Assembly (NCBI RefSeq): GCF_002834235.1
Contig: NZ_NNBY01000051.1
Location: 1-59,513, forward strand
Length of the DNA stretch: 59,513 nt
Source of the DNA: Ruminococcus bromii
GTDB lineage: Bacteria; Bacillota; Clostridia; Oscillospirales; Acutalibacteraceae
Direction: 5' to 3'
Position numbers and translations under genes: made by a program. Below the pieces are notes generated by a model. It was not told the DNA's origin. It ran no database searches and saw only the letters and a program-made list of their open reading frames with translations. Shown here piece by piece: positions 20,161-28,328 of this stretch (position 1 is the stretch's first letter; each line of letters starts with the position of its first letter).

Positions 20161-21570
20161 TTAAGCCGTAACTTCTGCCGTTTCGGTTGGACTTGTCTTA
20201 TCTTCAAGCACAACCCTTTTGCCTCTCCAACCGCCCTTTATCCAGCGGATAAACACAACGACGCCTCTGAAAATTTCATCGGCAGCCATGGCAATCCAAA
20301 TTCCGGTAAGTCCCATTCCGAAATAAATTCCGAGCAGCCAGCCAAGTCCAACACTCAAAAGCCACATTGAAAAAATTGCGAGTGCAGTCGGGAATTTAAC
20401 ATCACCGGCGGCTTTCATACTGTTGATTATAACAAGGTTTGTTGTTCTGCCGAATTCAAGAATAATCGCAATGAACATAACCGATGAACCGAGTGCGATA
20501 ACAGCCTTATCACCCGTGAAAAGTCCGAGTGTAAACGGTGAAATCAACCAGTTTACAATTGCAACCGAGATTGAAATTATCATACCGAAACGCAAAGTTT
20601 TCAGCACTCTGCGGTATGCAAAATCGTAATCGTGAGCGCCTACGCTGTGACCGACAATAATCTGTGTTGCATTTGCAGCGGCAAGAGCAATCATATATGT
20701 GAACATTGAAAGCATATTGGCGTAGATTTTTGCGTTGATTGCAACGATACCCATTGTGTTGATGAATGCCTGTAAAAACAGCTGTGAACAGTCGTAGGAA
20801 ATGTTTTCGCCTGCTGTCGGAATGCCGAGTTTAAGAAGGCTTTTGAGAACATCATACGGAAACGGACGAAGATATTTAAGGCTGAACTTGCCTTTGATAA
20901 CCGTGTAGAAGTATATAACGGATGCAATTACCGCAATAACTCTGCTTCCGCATGTGGAAACAGCCGCACCCGACGCACCGAGTCCGAGAACCTGAAGCGG
21001 TCCGTAGAGCAAAAGAGCATTTCCGCAGATATTGATAATGTTCATTCCAAGACCGATAATCATACCGAAAACGGTTTTGCCGTTGCTTGCAAAAATTGAG
21101 TTAAAAGCATTAATAAGCGCCTGAGTAAAGATTGTACCGCCGACTATTCGCATATACATATCCGATTCGTCAAGCATTGCCGCAGGCACCTGCATTGCCT
21201 CAAGCAGATTTCTGCTGAATATGAATACAACAAAGCTGATTACAATACTCAGCACAAAGTTGAATGACAACGCAACCGTGTAAATCATATTCATCTTTTC
21301 TTTTTTACCTGCCCCAAGGTACTGGCTGACGATTATGCCCGTTGCGCTTGATATAATGTTAAAGGCAAGAGTCAGAAAACCGAGAATCTGGTTTGCGTTG
21401 CCGATTGCACCAACGGCGGTTTCGTTGTAGTTTGAGAGCATAATCGTGTCAACATAGCCGAGTGAGATGCCGAGCAACAGCTGTAAAAATATCGGCCACG
21501 CAAGCTTGATTACGCGCTGATTCATAACTGAATCGTTCGGATTTTTGAGTTTTGAAGAAGTAGCAGACAT
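20161..21570 (-). CDS. MATE-family multidrug exporter
   Basis: 469 residues with about twelve membrane segments in two similar halves; the N-terminus is VMNQRVIKLAWPIFLQLLLG, typical of the clostridial DinF/NorM-like branch. It exports organic cations or drugs using a sodium or proton gradient. Ribosome-binding site acggag, eight bases before the ATG. It precedes the nucleotidyltransferase gene in a probable two-gene operon. Confidence 0.93.
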   Translation of the reverse strand: MSATSSKLKNPNDSVMNQRVIKLAWPIFLQLLLGISLGYVDTIMLSNYNETAVGAIGNANQILGFLTLAFNIISSATGIIVSQYLGAGKKEKMNMIYTVALSFNFVLSIVISFVVFIFSRNLLEAMQVPAAMLDESDMYMRIVGGTIFTQALINAFNSIFASNGKTVFGMIIGLGMNIINICGNALLLYGPLQVLGLGASGAAVSTCGSRVIAVIASVIYFYTVIKGKFSLKYLRPFPYDVLKSLLKLGIPTAGENISYDCSQLFLQAFINTMGIVAINAKIYANMLSMFTYMIALAAANATQIIVGHSVGAHDYDFAYRRVLKTLRFGMIISISVAIVNWLISPFTLGLFTGDKAVIALGSSVMFIAIILEFGRTTNLVIINSMKAAGDVKFPTALAIFSMWLLSVGLGWLLGIYFGMGLTGIWIAMAADEIFRGVVVFIRWIKGGWRGKRVVLEDKTSPTETAEVTA

Positions 21571-21818
21571 AATGTAATCTCCGTTGAATAAAATGATTAA
21601 TATAAGTTTTTATGTTTTGAATGTTTTGAAAAAATAAATTCTGTGTAAATTGTGCATTGCCGTTGTTCTGACTGCTTGACCGCCGTGTATTTGAGATGTA
21701 TAATCTAATTGCGGATGGTTGCAATCTGTCGCAATCTTCAAACTAAGTTCAGATAACCGACGGTTGTTTTGGATAAAATCAGAAAAAATACAACGCAAAT
21801 GCGAAAGGATAAATAGAT

Positions 21819-22412
21819 ATGAATATATGCGTTTTTGGCTCATCAAGTGAGCAAATTGACAAAATCTATCTCGAATCTGCCGAGCATCTCGGCAAAAAGA
21901 TTGCCGAAAAGGGCTACAACCTTGTTTTCGGTGCAGGAAAATACGGTATTATGGGCGCATCTGCCCGAGGCGCATACAGCGCAGGTGGCCACACAATCGG
22001 AGTTACACCCGATTTTTTTATTGATGTGGGTGTTGTTTTTGACAAATGCTCCGAACTTATTGTAACAGATACAATGCGTGAACGCAAAGGTATTATGGAA
22101 GATAAAGCGGACGCTTTTGTAATCTGTGCCGGCGGTATGGGTACTTTTGAAGAATTTTTTGAGGTTCTCACACTAAAGCAGCTTAACAGACACACAAAGC
22201 CTATCATTATATATAATGTAAAGGGCTACTATAACTCAATGCTTGCAATGCTTGACAATGCCGTAAGTGAAAAGTTTATGACCAATGCCTGTAACAGACT
22301 CTACACGATTGCCGATACCGAAGAAGAGGTTTTCAATCAGCTCGAGAATTATGTTCCGTTCAGCTATGACAAATATGAGTTTCTTAAAAAGGACGGTGAA
22401 CATAATGGCTGA
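21819..22412 (+). CDS. LOG-family protein (nucleoside monophosphate phosphoribohydrolase-like)
   Basis: 197 residues, TIGR00730/LOG fold. It begins NICVFGSSSE and has YNLVFGAGKYGIMGASARGA, TMRERKGIMEDKADAFVICAGGMGTFEEFFE and LTLKQLNRHTKPI. The usual PGGxGTxxE motif is AGGMGTFEE here, with the catalytic Glu and the upstream Arg (MRERK) kept. LOG proteins release the base from nucleoside 5'-monophosphates (cytokinin activation in plants; purine salvage or unknown in bacteria). Its last codons overlap the start of the DUF6472 gene (translational coupling). Confidence 0.9.
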   Translation: MNICVFGSSSEQIDKIYLESAEHLGKKIAEKGYNLVFGAGKYGIMGASARGAYSAGGHTIGVTPDFFIDVGVVFDKCSELIVTDTMRERKGIMEDKADAFVICAGGMGTFEEFFEVLTLKQLNRHTKPIIIYNVKGYYNSMLAMLDNAVSEKFMTNACNRLYTIADTEEEVFNQLENYVPFSYDKYEFLKKDGEHNG

Positions 22413-22578
22413 CCAATGCGAATTTTGTGCAAACTTTGTCAGTGATGACGAATTCGGTGATTATTGCAATATCAACCTTGACGAGGACGAAATGGCAAGG
22501 TTTTTAACCCAAAGCACAGACACCTGTCATTACTTTCAACTTTATGATGAGTACAAAATAGTGAGAAAACAAAATTAA
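22405..22578 (+). CDS. DUF6472-like small protein
   Basis: 57 residues starting at the ATG at 22405, which overlaps the last eight bases of the LOG gene. It shows CEFCANFV, an acidic stretch with YCNINLDEDEMARFL, CHYFQLYDEY and a basic end. Four cysteines in CxxC-like spacing suggest metal binding. The pattern is that of DUF6472, a small protein common in Clostridia with no known role. Confidence 0.85.
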   Translation: MADQCEFCANFVSDDEFGDYCNINLDEDEMARFLTQSTDTCHYFQLYDEYKIVRKQN

Positions 22579-22672
22579 ATAATTTAAAACAGCAATATAA
22601 CAAAATAAGTTACACGGTTGTAACTTTTGCCTCAAATTTAATTAAATGTCGTTTGTTATTATTGTAAACCTA

Positions 22673-22698
22673 AAATCCCCTTAATTAAAGGGGATTTT
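22673..22698 (+). terminator. terminator of the LOG/DUF6472 operon
   Basis: Perfect hairpin aaatcccctt / aaggggattt followed by a T-rich run; it separates this operon from the fibre cluster. Confidence 0.85.
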
Positions 22699-22953
22699 TT
22701 GTTTTTTTATATCATTTTAAAGGTTAGAATATGAATAAAAGACAAGCAGATTAAGTCCGTTAAAATATAATCGAAAAAGAAAAGTTTAGAGGAATGCACA
22801 AATGTAATGTGAAAATCTTGTGAATTCATCCAAAAAAAATGACAGAGGACAAATAATTATTGCAAAATGTGCGTTTGAGGTATAGAATATTATTATATTT
22901 TGTACAGCGGTGCGTCATTTTAGCGCATTATATTTATGAGGAGAGGGTTTTTT
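22699..22953 (+). promoter_or_regulatory. fibre-cluster upstream region with promoter at 22860-22888
   Basis: -35 TTGCAA (22860-22865), a 17-base spacer, -10 TAGAAT (22883-22888). It is the best promoter candidate for the eleven-gene cluster. The palindrome-like gcgtcattttagcgc lies downstream at about 22911. Confidence 0.5.
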
Positions 22954-23772
22954 ATGGGCCTTTTTAACAGGATTATTGATAAGATGGTCAGCGACAAAGT
23001 TCCATTCAAAAAGAGAAAAAGGCTAATTGTATTTGTGGCAATCATAACCCTTCTTTCAATGACAACAGCAACGGTTGCGTGGTTCTCGGTAAACACGTTT
23101 GCAGGCGTTGACAAGCTTGACCTTAATATCAGCCTTGCCGCTCAGCTCAAAGTAAGTATGGAAAACCACGGCAAAGACCTTGAAAAATACGGCAAGGTAA
23201 TCACGAACGAAATGATTGACGATTACCTTAAAAAGCACGGTTCAAGCCTTGAAGATACGGTGCTTGACCCTGTCACAACAAGAGAGGGTACAGAGTTCAC
23301 CAATCAGCGCGGCACAGTCAGAGAGCCTAACAAGCACAGCTACCTTGAGTTTGAATGCTACTTCATTGCGACTGAGGAAATGTGGGTTCACCTCACAACC
23401 GAAAGCACAAAAGCAGGCGCTGATGACGGTACAAAGGTATCGACAGAATCAACCGGCGCAAAGGCTGATGTAGTAAATTGTGCGAGAGTTGATTTCACAG
23501 CCGAGGGAACAGGCAACGGCACAACAATTTATGAGCCGAACAGAAGCACTCCCGTAAACGGACAGACAACCTTTGATTTGCCGTCAGGTTCAATGGTTTA
23601 CTCAAACAACACAAGACTTTTCCATCTTAATCAGCTCGAACCTGTTAAGGTAACAGTTCGCCTTTGGATTGAGGGTAACGACCCCGAGTGTGATGACGAT
23701 GTTCAGGATGCACAGCTTTCTGTACAGCTTGGCTTTATCGGATGCGATAAGGACAATAAACCAATATCATAA
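22954..23772 (+). CDS. TasA/camelysin-like secreted fibre-type protein 1
   Basis: 272 residues from the ATG at 22954 (ggagaggg six bases upstream). A basic cytoplasmic head (KKRKR) is followed by a membrane segment and TATVAWFSVNTFAG, the SipW-dependent signal type in which cleavage falls just after Trp-Phe. The exported part is beta-rich and polar, with a C-terminal strand motif VRLWIEGNDPECDDDV shared with other proteins in the cluster. Members of this family (TasA, CalY) polymerise into surface fibres or act as minor components. First gene of the cluster. The role as a fibre subunit is inferred from family and context. Confidence 0.8.
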   Translation: MGLFNRIIDKMVSDKVPFKKRKRLIVFVAIITLLSMTTATVAWFSVNTFAGVDKLDLNISLAAQLKVSMENHGKDLEKYGKVITNEMIDDYLKKHGSSLEDTVLDPVTTREGTEFTNQRGTVREPNKHSYLEFECYFIATEEMWVHLTTESTKAGADDGTKVSTESTGAKADVVNCARVDFTAEGTGNGTTIYEPNRSTPVNGQTTFDLPSGSMVYSNNTRLFHLNQLEPVKVTVRLWIEGNDPECDDDVQDAQLSVQLGFIGCDKDNKPIS

Positions 23773-23786
23773 TTAAACAAGATCCC

Positions 23787-23850
23787 GTAGGGGCGGTCAT
23801 CGGCCGCCCGCCCTGGAGAAACTGTCATTCAACGCAGATTTCAGACAGGA
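23787..23850. repeat. family D palindromic repeat, copy inside the fibre cluster
   Basis: gtaggggcggtcatcggccg and a following tail ending cagatttcagacagga; a close copy lies at 26575-26639 in the same cluster. Confidence 0.7.
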
Positions 23851-23923
23851 GAAAAATTATGGGTTAATGAAATACGCACAATCCGACAGTTAAACGGATA
23901 CAACTTTGAGGGGAGAGAAAAAC

Positions 23924-24730
23924 TTGTTCGGAAAAAAGAAACCAAAAATTGAACAACCGATTACTCCCGAGGAGTTAAGTCGCTTAAATGATAAGAAAAT
24001 GGCAGATGCCGAGATTGAACATTTTCATGTAAAAAATGATTCAATCGAGATTGTAAAATACAAAAAGCGCAGACGGCTTTTGAGTATTATCCTTTCGGTC
24101 TGCATAATCATTCTTCTTATTCTGTTCATTGTTTCAACGCTTGTAACGCAATGGGGCGACTTGATTATCAGCATTGATTCTCCTGCCGTAAAAAAAGGTA
24201 TCGTGCTTAGCGAAGACGCTGACTTCAAAACTCAGTGTGCTTCACTTACTGCGAAGCAGGTTAAGGATGTTACAAACATTACATATGCATGGCTTCCTGT
24301 TGACCTTGACACAAGCAAGGACGGTGCGCACAACGGCAAAAACTATGTTGCTTATACTTTCTATTGTAAAAATAACGGAGAGGTTGAGCTTGACTATGAT
24401 GCAGTGCTTGAAATCACAGGTGCGGCTAAGTCGGCAGATGAAGCAACCCGAGTTATGATTTACAAAAACGGCAAGAGCTCAATTTACGGCAAAGGTCAGT
24501 ACAAAGACAGAAGCAAAGCCGAAACCGATTGCACAAAGTTTGTAAGCGATAAGGAAGTTTATAAAACATCAACCGAAAAATTCAAGGTTGGCGATATTGA
24601 CAAATACACAATCGTAATCTGGATTGAGGGTAACGACCCCGAATGTATCGACGATATCCGAAACGGTCATGTAAGAATGAGAATGTTGTTCTCGGTTCGT
24701 GACGATGAAGAATCCACAGCAAAACCGTAA
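23924..24730 (+). CDS. membrane-anchored relative of the fibre proteins
   Basis: 268 residues. I choose the TTG at 23924 (MFGKKKPKIEQP), which has gagggga eight bases upstream; another TTG six codons earlier would overlap that site. It has a cytoplasmic head of about 50 residues, a basic KYKKRRR, one membrane helix (about 55-78), then an extracellular domain. It lacks the AWF signal signature, so it should stay anchored rather than be processed by SipW. The C-terminal IVIWIEGNDPECIDDI is nearly identical to that of fibre protein 1, suggesting a shared domain. It is likely a fibre anchor or initiator; this is inference. Confidence 0.7.
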   Translation: MFGKKKPKIEQPITPEELSRLNDKKMADAEIEHFHVKNDSIEIVKYKKRRRLLSIILSVCIIILLILFIVSTLVTQWGDLIISIDSPAVKKGIVLSEDADFKTQCASLTAKQVKDVTNITYAWLPVDLDTSKDGAHNGKNYVAYTFYCKNNGEVELDYDAVLEITGAAKSADEATRVMIYKNGKSSIYGKGQYKDRSKAETDCTKFVSDKEVYKTSTEKFKVGDIDKYTIVIWIEGNDPECIDDIRNGHVRMRMLFSVRDDEESTAKP

Positions 24731-24787
24731 TTTTCGGTACAGTATTACATCAATTTGGTATTATGTGCCTCGGCACTGATATAGCAA

Positions 24788-24812
24788 AAAATCCCTATGG
24801 TGTTTTAGGGAC
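24788..24812 (+). other. leader hairpin before the probable major subunit gene
   Basis: Arms tccct and aggga around about ten bases in the leader of the next gene. There is no T-run, so it may be a processing or stability element rather than a terminator. Confidence 0.35.
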
Positions 24813-24844
24813 AAAAAATTATTTTATTTAGGAGGAATTACTCT

Positions 24845-25669
24845 ATGAAAACAACGTCAAGAAAGAGATTATTAATCTCTTCCGTAGCAATGCTCCTCGT
24901 GGCAATGCTCGCACTCGGAACTGCAACATTTGCATGGTTCACAACTGACACAACAACTCAGGCAAAAGGTATCTCTGTTCAGACATCTAAGAAGTCATTG
25001 CTCTTAGTATCAAGCAGAACTTCTGAGTGGACAGACAACCTCAACTATAATTTTGGTACAGATGCAGCTAAAAACCTTCTCCAGCCGGCATCATCATATG
25101 ACGGTGCACACTGGTACAAAGCTCAGGCTGATAATGGTCTGTCAGGTGCTGCTACAAACGGTGAGAAAATTACTGGTGTTGGTACAACTGCTGCTGAAGG
25201 CAATGTATTCTGCAATATGCTCAATGTTAAGAACACAGGTGCTGAGCCTGCTGAAAATGTTATGATTACAGCAACAATTAATGAAACAGCTGTTACAAGT
25301 GGTAAAAACTACCTCCGTGTAGCTCTTGTTCCTTCTAATTGTAAAGCAGACACCGGTCGTGGTAATGCAACGGTTGAAAGTGCTGAGAAATTTAGAGATA
25401 ACATTTACAGTGCTGGTGATGACGCTGCTAAGCCTGTTGAATATGTTGGTGCAAGCGTAGCAGACACAGCAGGTGCAATCAAAGCAGCTGATTTAGATGT
25501 TTCAACAAAGGGTAACTCAATCTCTGTTAATGCTGGTACTCTTAAGAAGGATGAAGCTAAGTACTATATGCTTATCGTATGGTTTGAAGGCCAGGATGAG
25601 GATTGCCAGGATGCAAATGCTGGTAACGAGATGCCAAACATCACTTTCAATATTACAGCTGATAAGTAA
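24845..25669 (+). CDS. TasA/camelysin-like protein 2, probable major fibre subunit
   Basis: 274 residues. Signal region RKRLLISSVAMLLVAMLALG then TATFAWFTTDTTTQAKGISV, a textbook SipW-dependent TasA-type N-terminus. The mature part is Ala, Thr, Asn and Gly rich with low Lys/Arg, as in abundant surface proteins, and ends with IVWFEGQDEDCQDAN and NITFNITADK. It has the strongest ribosome-binding site of the cluster (aggaggaatt) and a smoother codon choice (ctc, ctt, aac, ggt), suggesting high expression, so I propose it as the main subunit. The SipW-type peptidase gene follows 63 bases later, the same pairing as sipW-tasA in Bacillus. Confidence 0.85.
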   Translation: MKTTSRKRLLISSVAMLLVAMLALGTATFAWFTTDTTTQAKGISVQTSKKSLLLVSSRTSEWTDNLNYNFGTDAAKNLLQPASSYDGAHWYKAQADNGLSGAATNGEKITGVGTTAAEGNVFCNMLNVKNTGAEPAENVMITATINETAVTSGKNYLRVALVPSNCKADTGRGNATVESAEKFRDNIYSAGDDAAKPVEYVGASVADTAGAIKAADLDVSTKGNSISVNAGTLKKDEAKYYMLIVWFEGQDEDCQDANAGNEMPNITFNITADK

Positions 25670-25732
25670 TTTATAAATTAACAGTTAGTAAAACATAATA
25701 TTAAGCAAATTATTTGATCGGAGTCCCCTTGC

Positions 25733-26476
25733 ATGAAAAAAGTGTTAAAAAAGATAATCAATGTTATTATAGATATTGTTGTTATACTGGTTTTGGTAGT
25801 ATCAATACTTATTGTTACATTATCATTAACATCCAAATCATCAGGGGTCCCCAATATTTTCGGCATTGCACCCCTCAGCGTTCAGACTGATTCAATGGAG
25901 GACACAATTAACGTTGGCGATTTAATTTTCAGTGATGTTACAAATGACCCTTCATATGAATATCAGAAAGGTGACATTGTTACATTCCCAATCACAGTCA
26001 ACGGTGAGTCCGTTCTTAACACCCACCGAATTGTAGAGGTTGTTAAGGATGACAACATTACCTACTACAGAACACAGGGTGACAATAAGAAAACCAGCCC
26101 CGAGCCCGATGAAGAACTTCAAACTTCTTCATCAATTGTCGCCAAATACACAGGTACGAAGATTGGCGGCGTGGGTAACTTTTTAAGCTTTATCAGAACT
26201 CAGCTTGGATTTTTCCTCTGCGTTCTGCTTCCGATGATTATTTTCTTTGTTTATGAAGCGGTTCGTGTTGTTCTCAACCTGCTTGCCTACAATAAAGAAA
26301 AAACTCTCGAAGAGGCAAAGCTTGCGGTTGATTCCGCCGAGCTTACCGAAGAACAGAAAAAGAGAGCTATTGAGGAATATCTTGCCTCCGTCGGAGAAAA
26401 TCAGGACAAGGCGGAAAATGAGCCTGAGGTACAAACACCTGCTGACGGCAATAATTCCGCTGATAATTCCGATTAA
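25733..26476 (+). CDS. SipW-type signal peptidase I (first of two)
   Basis: 247 residues. N-terminal membrane helix (about 8-32), then the S26B signature QTDSM with nucleophile Ser54, box with NTHRIVEV where His98 replaces the bacterial Lys (ER/SipW type), and GDN/EPD acidic residues near 117-126. A second membrane helix (about 158-182) and a charged Glu-rich tail follow. It should cleave the TasA-like proteins encoded around it, on the outer face of the membrane. The start is ATG with a weak ribosome-binding site (cggagt). Confidence 0.9.
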   Translation: MKKVLKKIINVIIDIVVILVLVVSILIVTLSLTSKSSGVPNIFGIAPLSVQTDSMEDTINVGDLIFSDVTNDPSYEYQKGDIVTFPITVNGESVLNTHRIVEVVKDDNITYYRTQGDNKKTSPEPDEELQTSSSIVAKYTGTKIGGVGNFLSFIRTQLGFFLCVLLPMIIFFVYEAVRVVLNLLAYNKEKTLEEAKLAVDSAELTEEQKKRAIEEYLASVGENQDKAENEPEVQTPADGNNSADNSD

Positions 26477-26528
26477 GTTATGACAAATTTGTCCCTAACG
26501 CATTCATAGCGTTTATCGTAACGGTATA

Positions 26529-26560
26529 TTTCTTTCTCAGTCTCAAAGCTGAGAAAGAAA
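26529..26560 (+). other. perfect 12-bp hairpin between sipW-like and AAA+ genes
   Basis: tttctttctcag / ctgagaaagaaa with an eight-base loop and no T-run. A candidate for mRNA processing, stabilisation or attenuation inside the cluster, where stoichiometry must drop from subunit to ATPase. Confidence 0.55.
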
Positions 26561-26574
26561 TACAGTTACATACT

Positions 26575-26639
26575 GTAGGGGCGGTCATTGGCCGCCCGCC
26601 TTGAAGAATCTGTCCTTTATGACAGATTTCAGATAGGAA
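26575..26639. repeat. family D palindromic repeat, second copy inside the fibre cluster
   Basis: gtaggggcggtcattggccg plus a tail ending cagatttcagatagg, nearly the same as 23787-23850. The tail also contains a small hairpin (tctgtc / gacaga). Confidence 0.7.
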
Positions 26640-26699
26640 TTTAGAAATGTGTTCTTACACAAAAGATGAGAGTAGATTTTTTTAAGGAGACGAAGTACC

Positions 26700-28235
26700 G
26701 TGGATACAGTATTTAAATTTCTTTTTGAATTTCTCGGTCAGTTTTTTGGCTCATTATGGTCAATAATCACCGGGTTATTTGGCGGAGTAGGCAATGCCTT
26801 TGATTTCTCCGCTTATGTAAACATTATTAATGCCTATACCACGGAGCTTGGCGGCCTCGCATGGGTAATTGCGATTATTGCCATTGTGCTTCTGGTAGCT
26901 GTGCTTGCACTTTGCGTATGGCTTATTGTCGTCGCTGTAAAAAAGTTTATTCGTTCGCACAGAAGAAGAAAAGATACAGATTCTCTTGTTAAAGAGGTTC
27001 AGGCACTCAACAAAGAGGTTATGAGACTTAACCTTGAAAAGGATAAGATTCTCTCTATGAAGGTTTCACAGATTGGTCTTAACCCCAACGAGATTTCAGA
27101 GCTTACAGGCGAAGAAATCGAGTCGCTCAACAACGGCGAAGAAGAGGACACAGGCGAAAGCCGTTTCTACAAGCTTACGGAAATCGACCAGCTTTGGGCA
27201 GATTATGTTCCACCGGTTTATGACAACGATATCACACTTCCCGAGTTCTGTGAGCGTTTCAGACTCTTTGCTTGTTCACAGCTTGGTCTTTACTACGATA
27301 TTAAGCTTATCAGACTTTTTGTTGCTGCGTTTGCATCTACCAGACTTATTATCCTTCAGGGTATTTCAGGTACAGGTAAAACTTCACTTGCTTACGCCTT
27401 TGGTAAGTTTGTAAACAATCCTTCAATCGTTGCTTCCGTTCAGCCGTCATGGCGCGACAGAACAGAGCTTTTCGGTTACTTCAACGAATTTACAAAGAAG
27501 TTCAACGAAACCGAGCTTCTCCGTGCAATGTATGAGGCATCGTATAACGAAAACATCTATGCGGTAATCCTCGATGAAATGAATATCGCTCGAGTTGAGT
27601 ATTACTTTGCCGAGATGCTTTCAATTCTTGAAATGCCGTCAAGAGATGAGTGGGTTGTTGATATCATCCCGAACTCTTGGCCGTCTGACCCGAAGCATAT
27701 CGTGAACGGTCAGCTCAAAATTCCGCCGAATATGTGGTACATCGGTACTGCGAATAACGATGACTCGACATTTGCTATCACAGATAAGGTTTATGACCGT
27801 GCTATGCCGATTAACATCGACACAAAGGGTGTTGCTTTTGACGCACCTCTCACAGACTCTGTATACATTTCATACAAACATTTTGAGTACATCCTCAATG
27901 CCGCTAAGGTTCAATTTGTTGTTTCGGAAGAGAACCTCAAAAAGATTGCCCTTCTGGATGATTATGTTATTGAGCATTTCCGCATAGCTTTTGGTAACCG
28001 TATTGTAAAACAGCTTCGTGACTTTGTTCCTGCTTATGTCGGAACAGGTGGTACAGAGCTTGACGGCCTTGACTATGTTCTTGCCCGCAAGGTATTTAGA
28101 AAATTTGAGTCACTCAATCTTTCATACATTCGTGATGAAATAGATGGCCTTTGTGCGTATATTGACGAGCTTTTCGGCGAAGAAAATATGACTGAGAGCA
28201 AGGATTATCTCCGTATGCTCAAGAAGCTTGTATAA
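26700..28235 (+). CDS. membrane-tethered McrB-type AAA+ ATPase/GTPase
   Basis: 511 residues; GTG start with aaggag upstream. The N-terminus has hydrophobic segments (about 5-30 and 53-80), then a basic KKFIRSHRRRK and a short coiled coil (about 92-125). The AAA+ core has Walker A GISGTGKTS (221-229), SVQPSWRDRTELFGYF, Walker B VILDEMNIARVEYYF (289-303), and GTANNDDSTFAITDKVYDRA holding the McrB-type NxxD signature (352-355) and a sensor/finger region. This is the McrB clade that pairs with DUF2357/McrC-like partners, and such a partner is the next gene. It should be a ring motor anchored on the cytoplasmic side of the membrane. In this setting a role in fibre assembly or export is inferred. 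Confidence 0.85.
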   Translation: MDTVFKFLFEFLGQFFGSLWSIITGLFGGVGNAFDFSAYVNIINAYTTELGGLAWVIAIIAIVLLVAVLALCVWLIVVAVKKFIRSHRRRKDTDSLVKEVQALNKEVMRLNLEKDKILSMKVSQIGLNPNEISELTGEEIESLNNGEEEDTGESRFYKLTEIDQLWADYVPPVYDNDITLPEFCERFRLFACSQLGLYYDIKLIRLFVAAFASTRLIILQGISGTGKTSLAYAFGKFVNNPSIVASVQPSWRDRTELFGYFNEFTKKFNETELLRAMYEASYNENIYAVILDEMNIARVEYYFAEMLSILEMPSRDEWVVDIIPNSWPSDPKHIVNGQLKIPPNMWYIGTANNDDSTFAITDKVYDRAMPINIDTKGVAFDAPLTDSVYISYKHFEYILNAAKVQFVVSEENLKKIALLDDYVIEHFRIAFGNRIVKQLRDFVPAYVGTGGTELDGLDYVLARKVFRKFESLNLSYIRDEIDGLCAYIDELFGEENMTESKDYLRMLKKLV

Positions 28236-28247
28236 TTTTAGCAATTC

Positions 28248-28268
28248 AGGGCGAACTCTGTTCGCCCT
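28248..28268 (+). repeat. short family D-like palindrome
   Basis: agggcgaac / gttcgccct with a three-base loop, between the AAA+ gene and its partner. No clear T-run, so more a repeat or processing hairpin than a terminator. Confidence 0.5.
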
Positions 28269-28328
28269 TTGCTTGGTGAAAGGACTTTGCTCCTTTAGCG
28301 GTAAAACTATCTGATTGGAGAAAAATCA

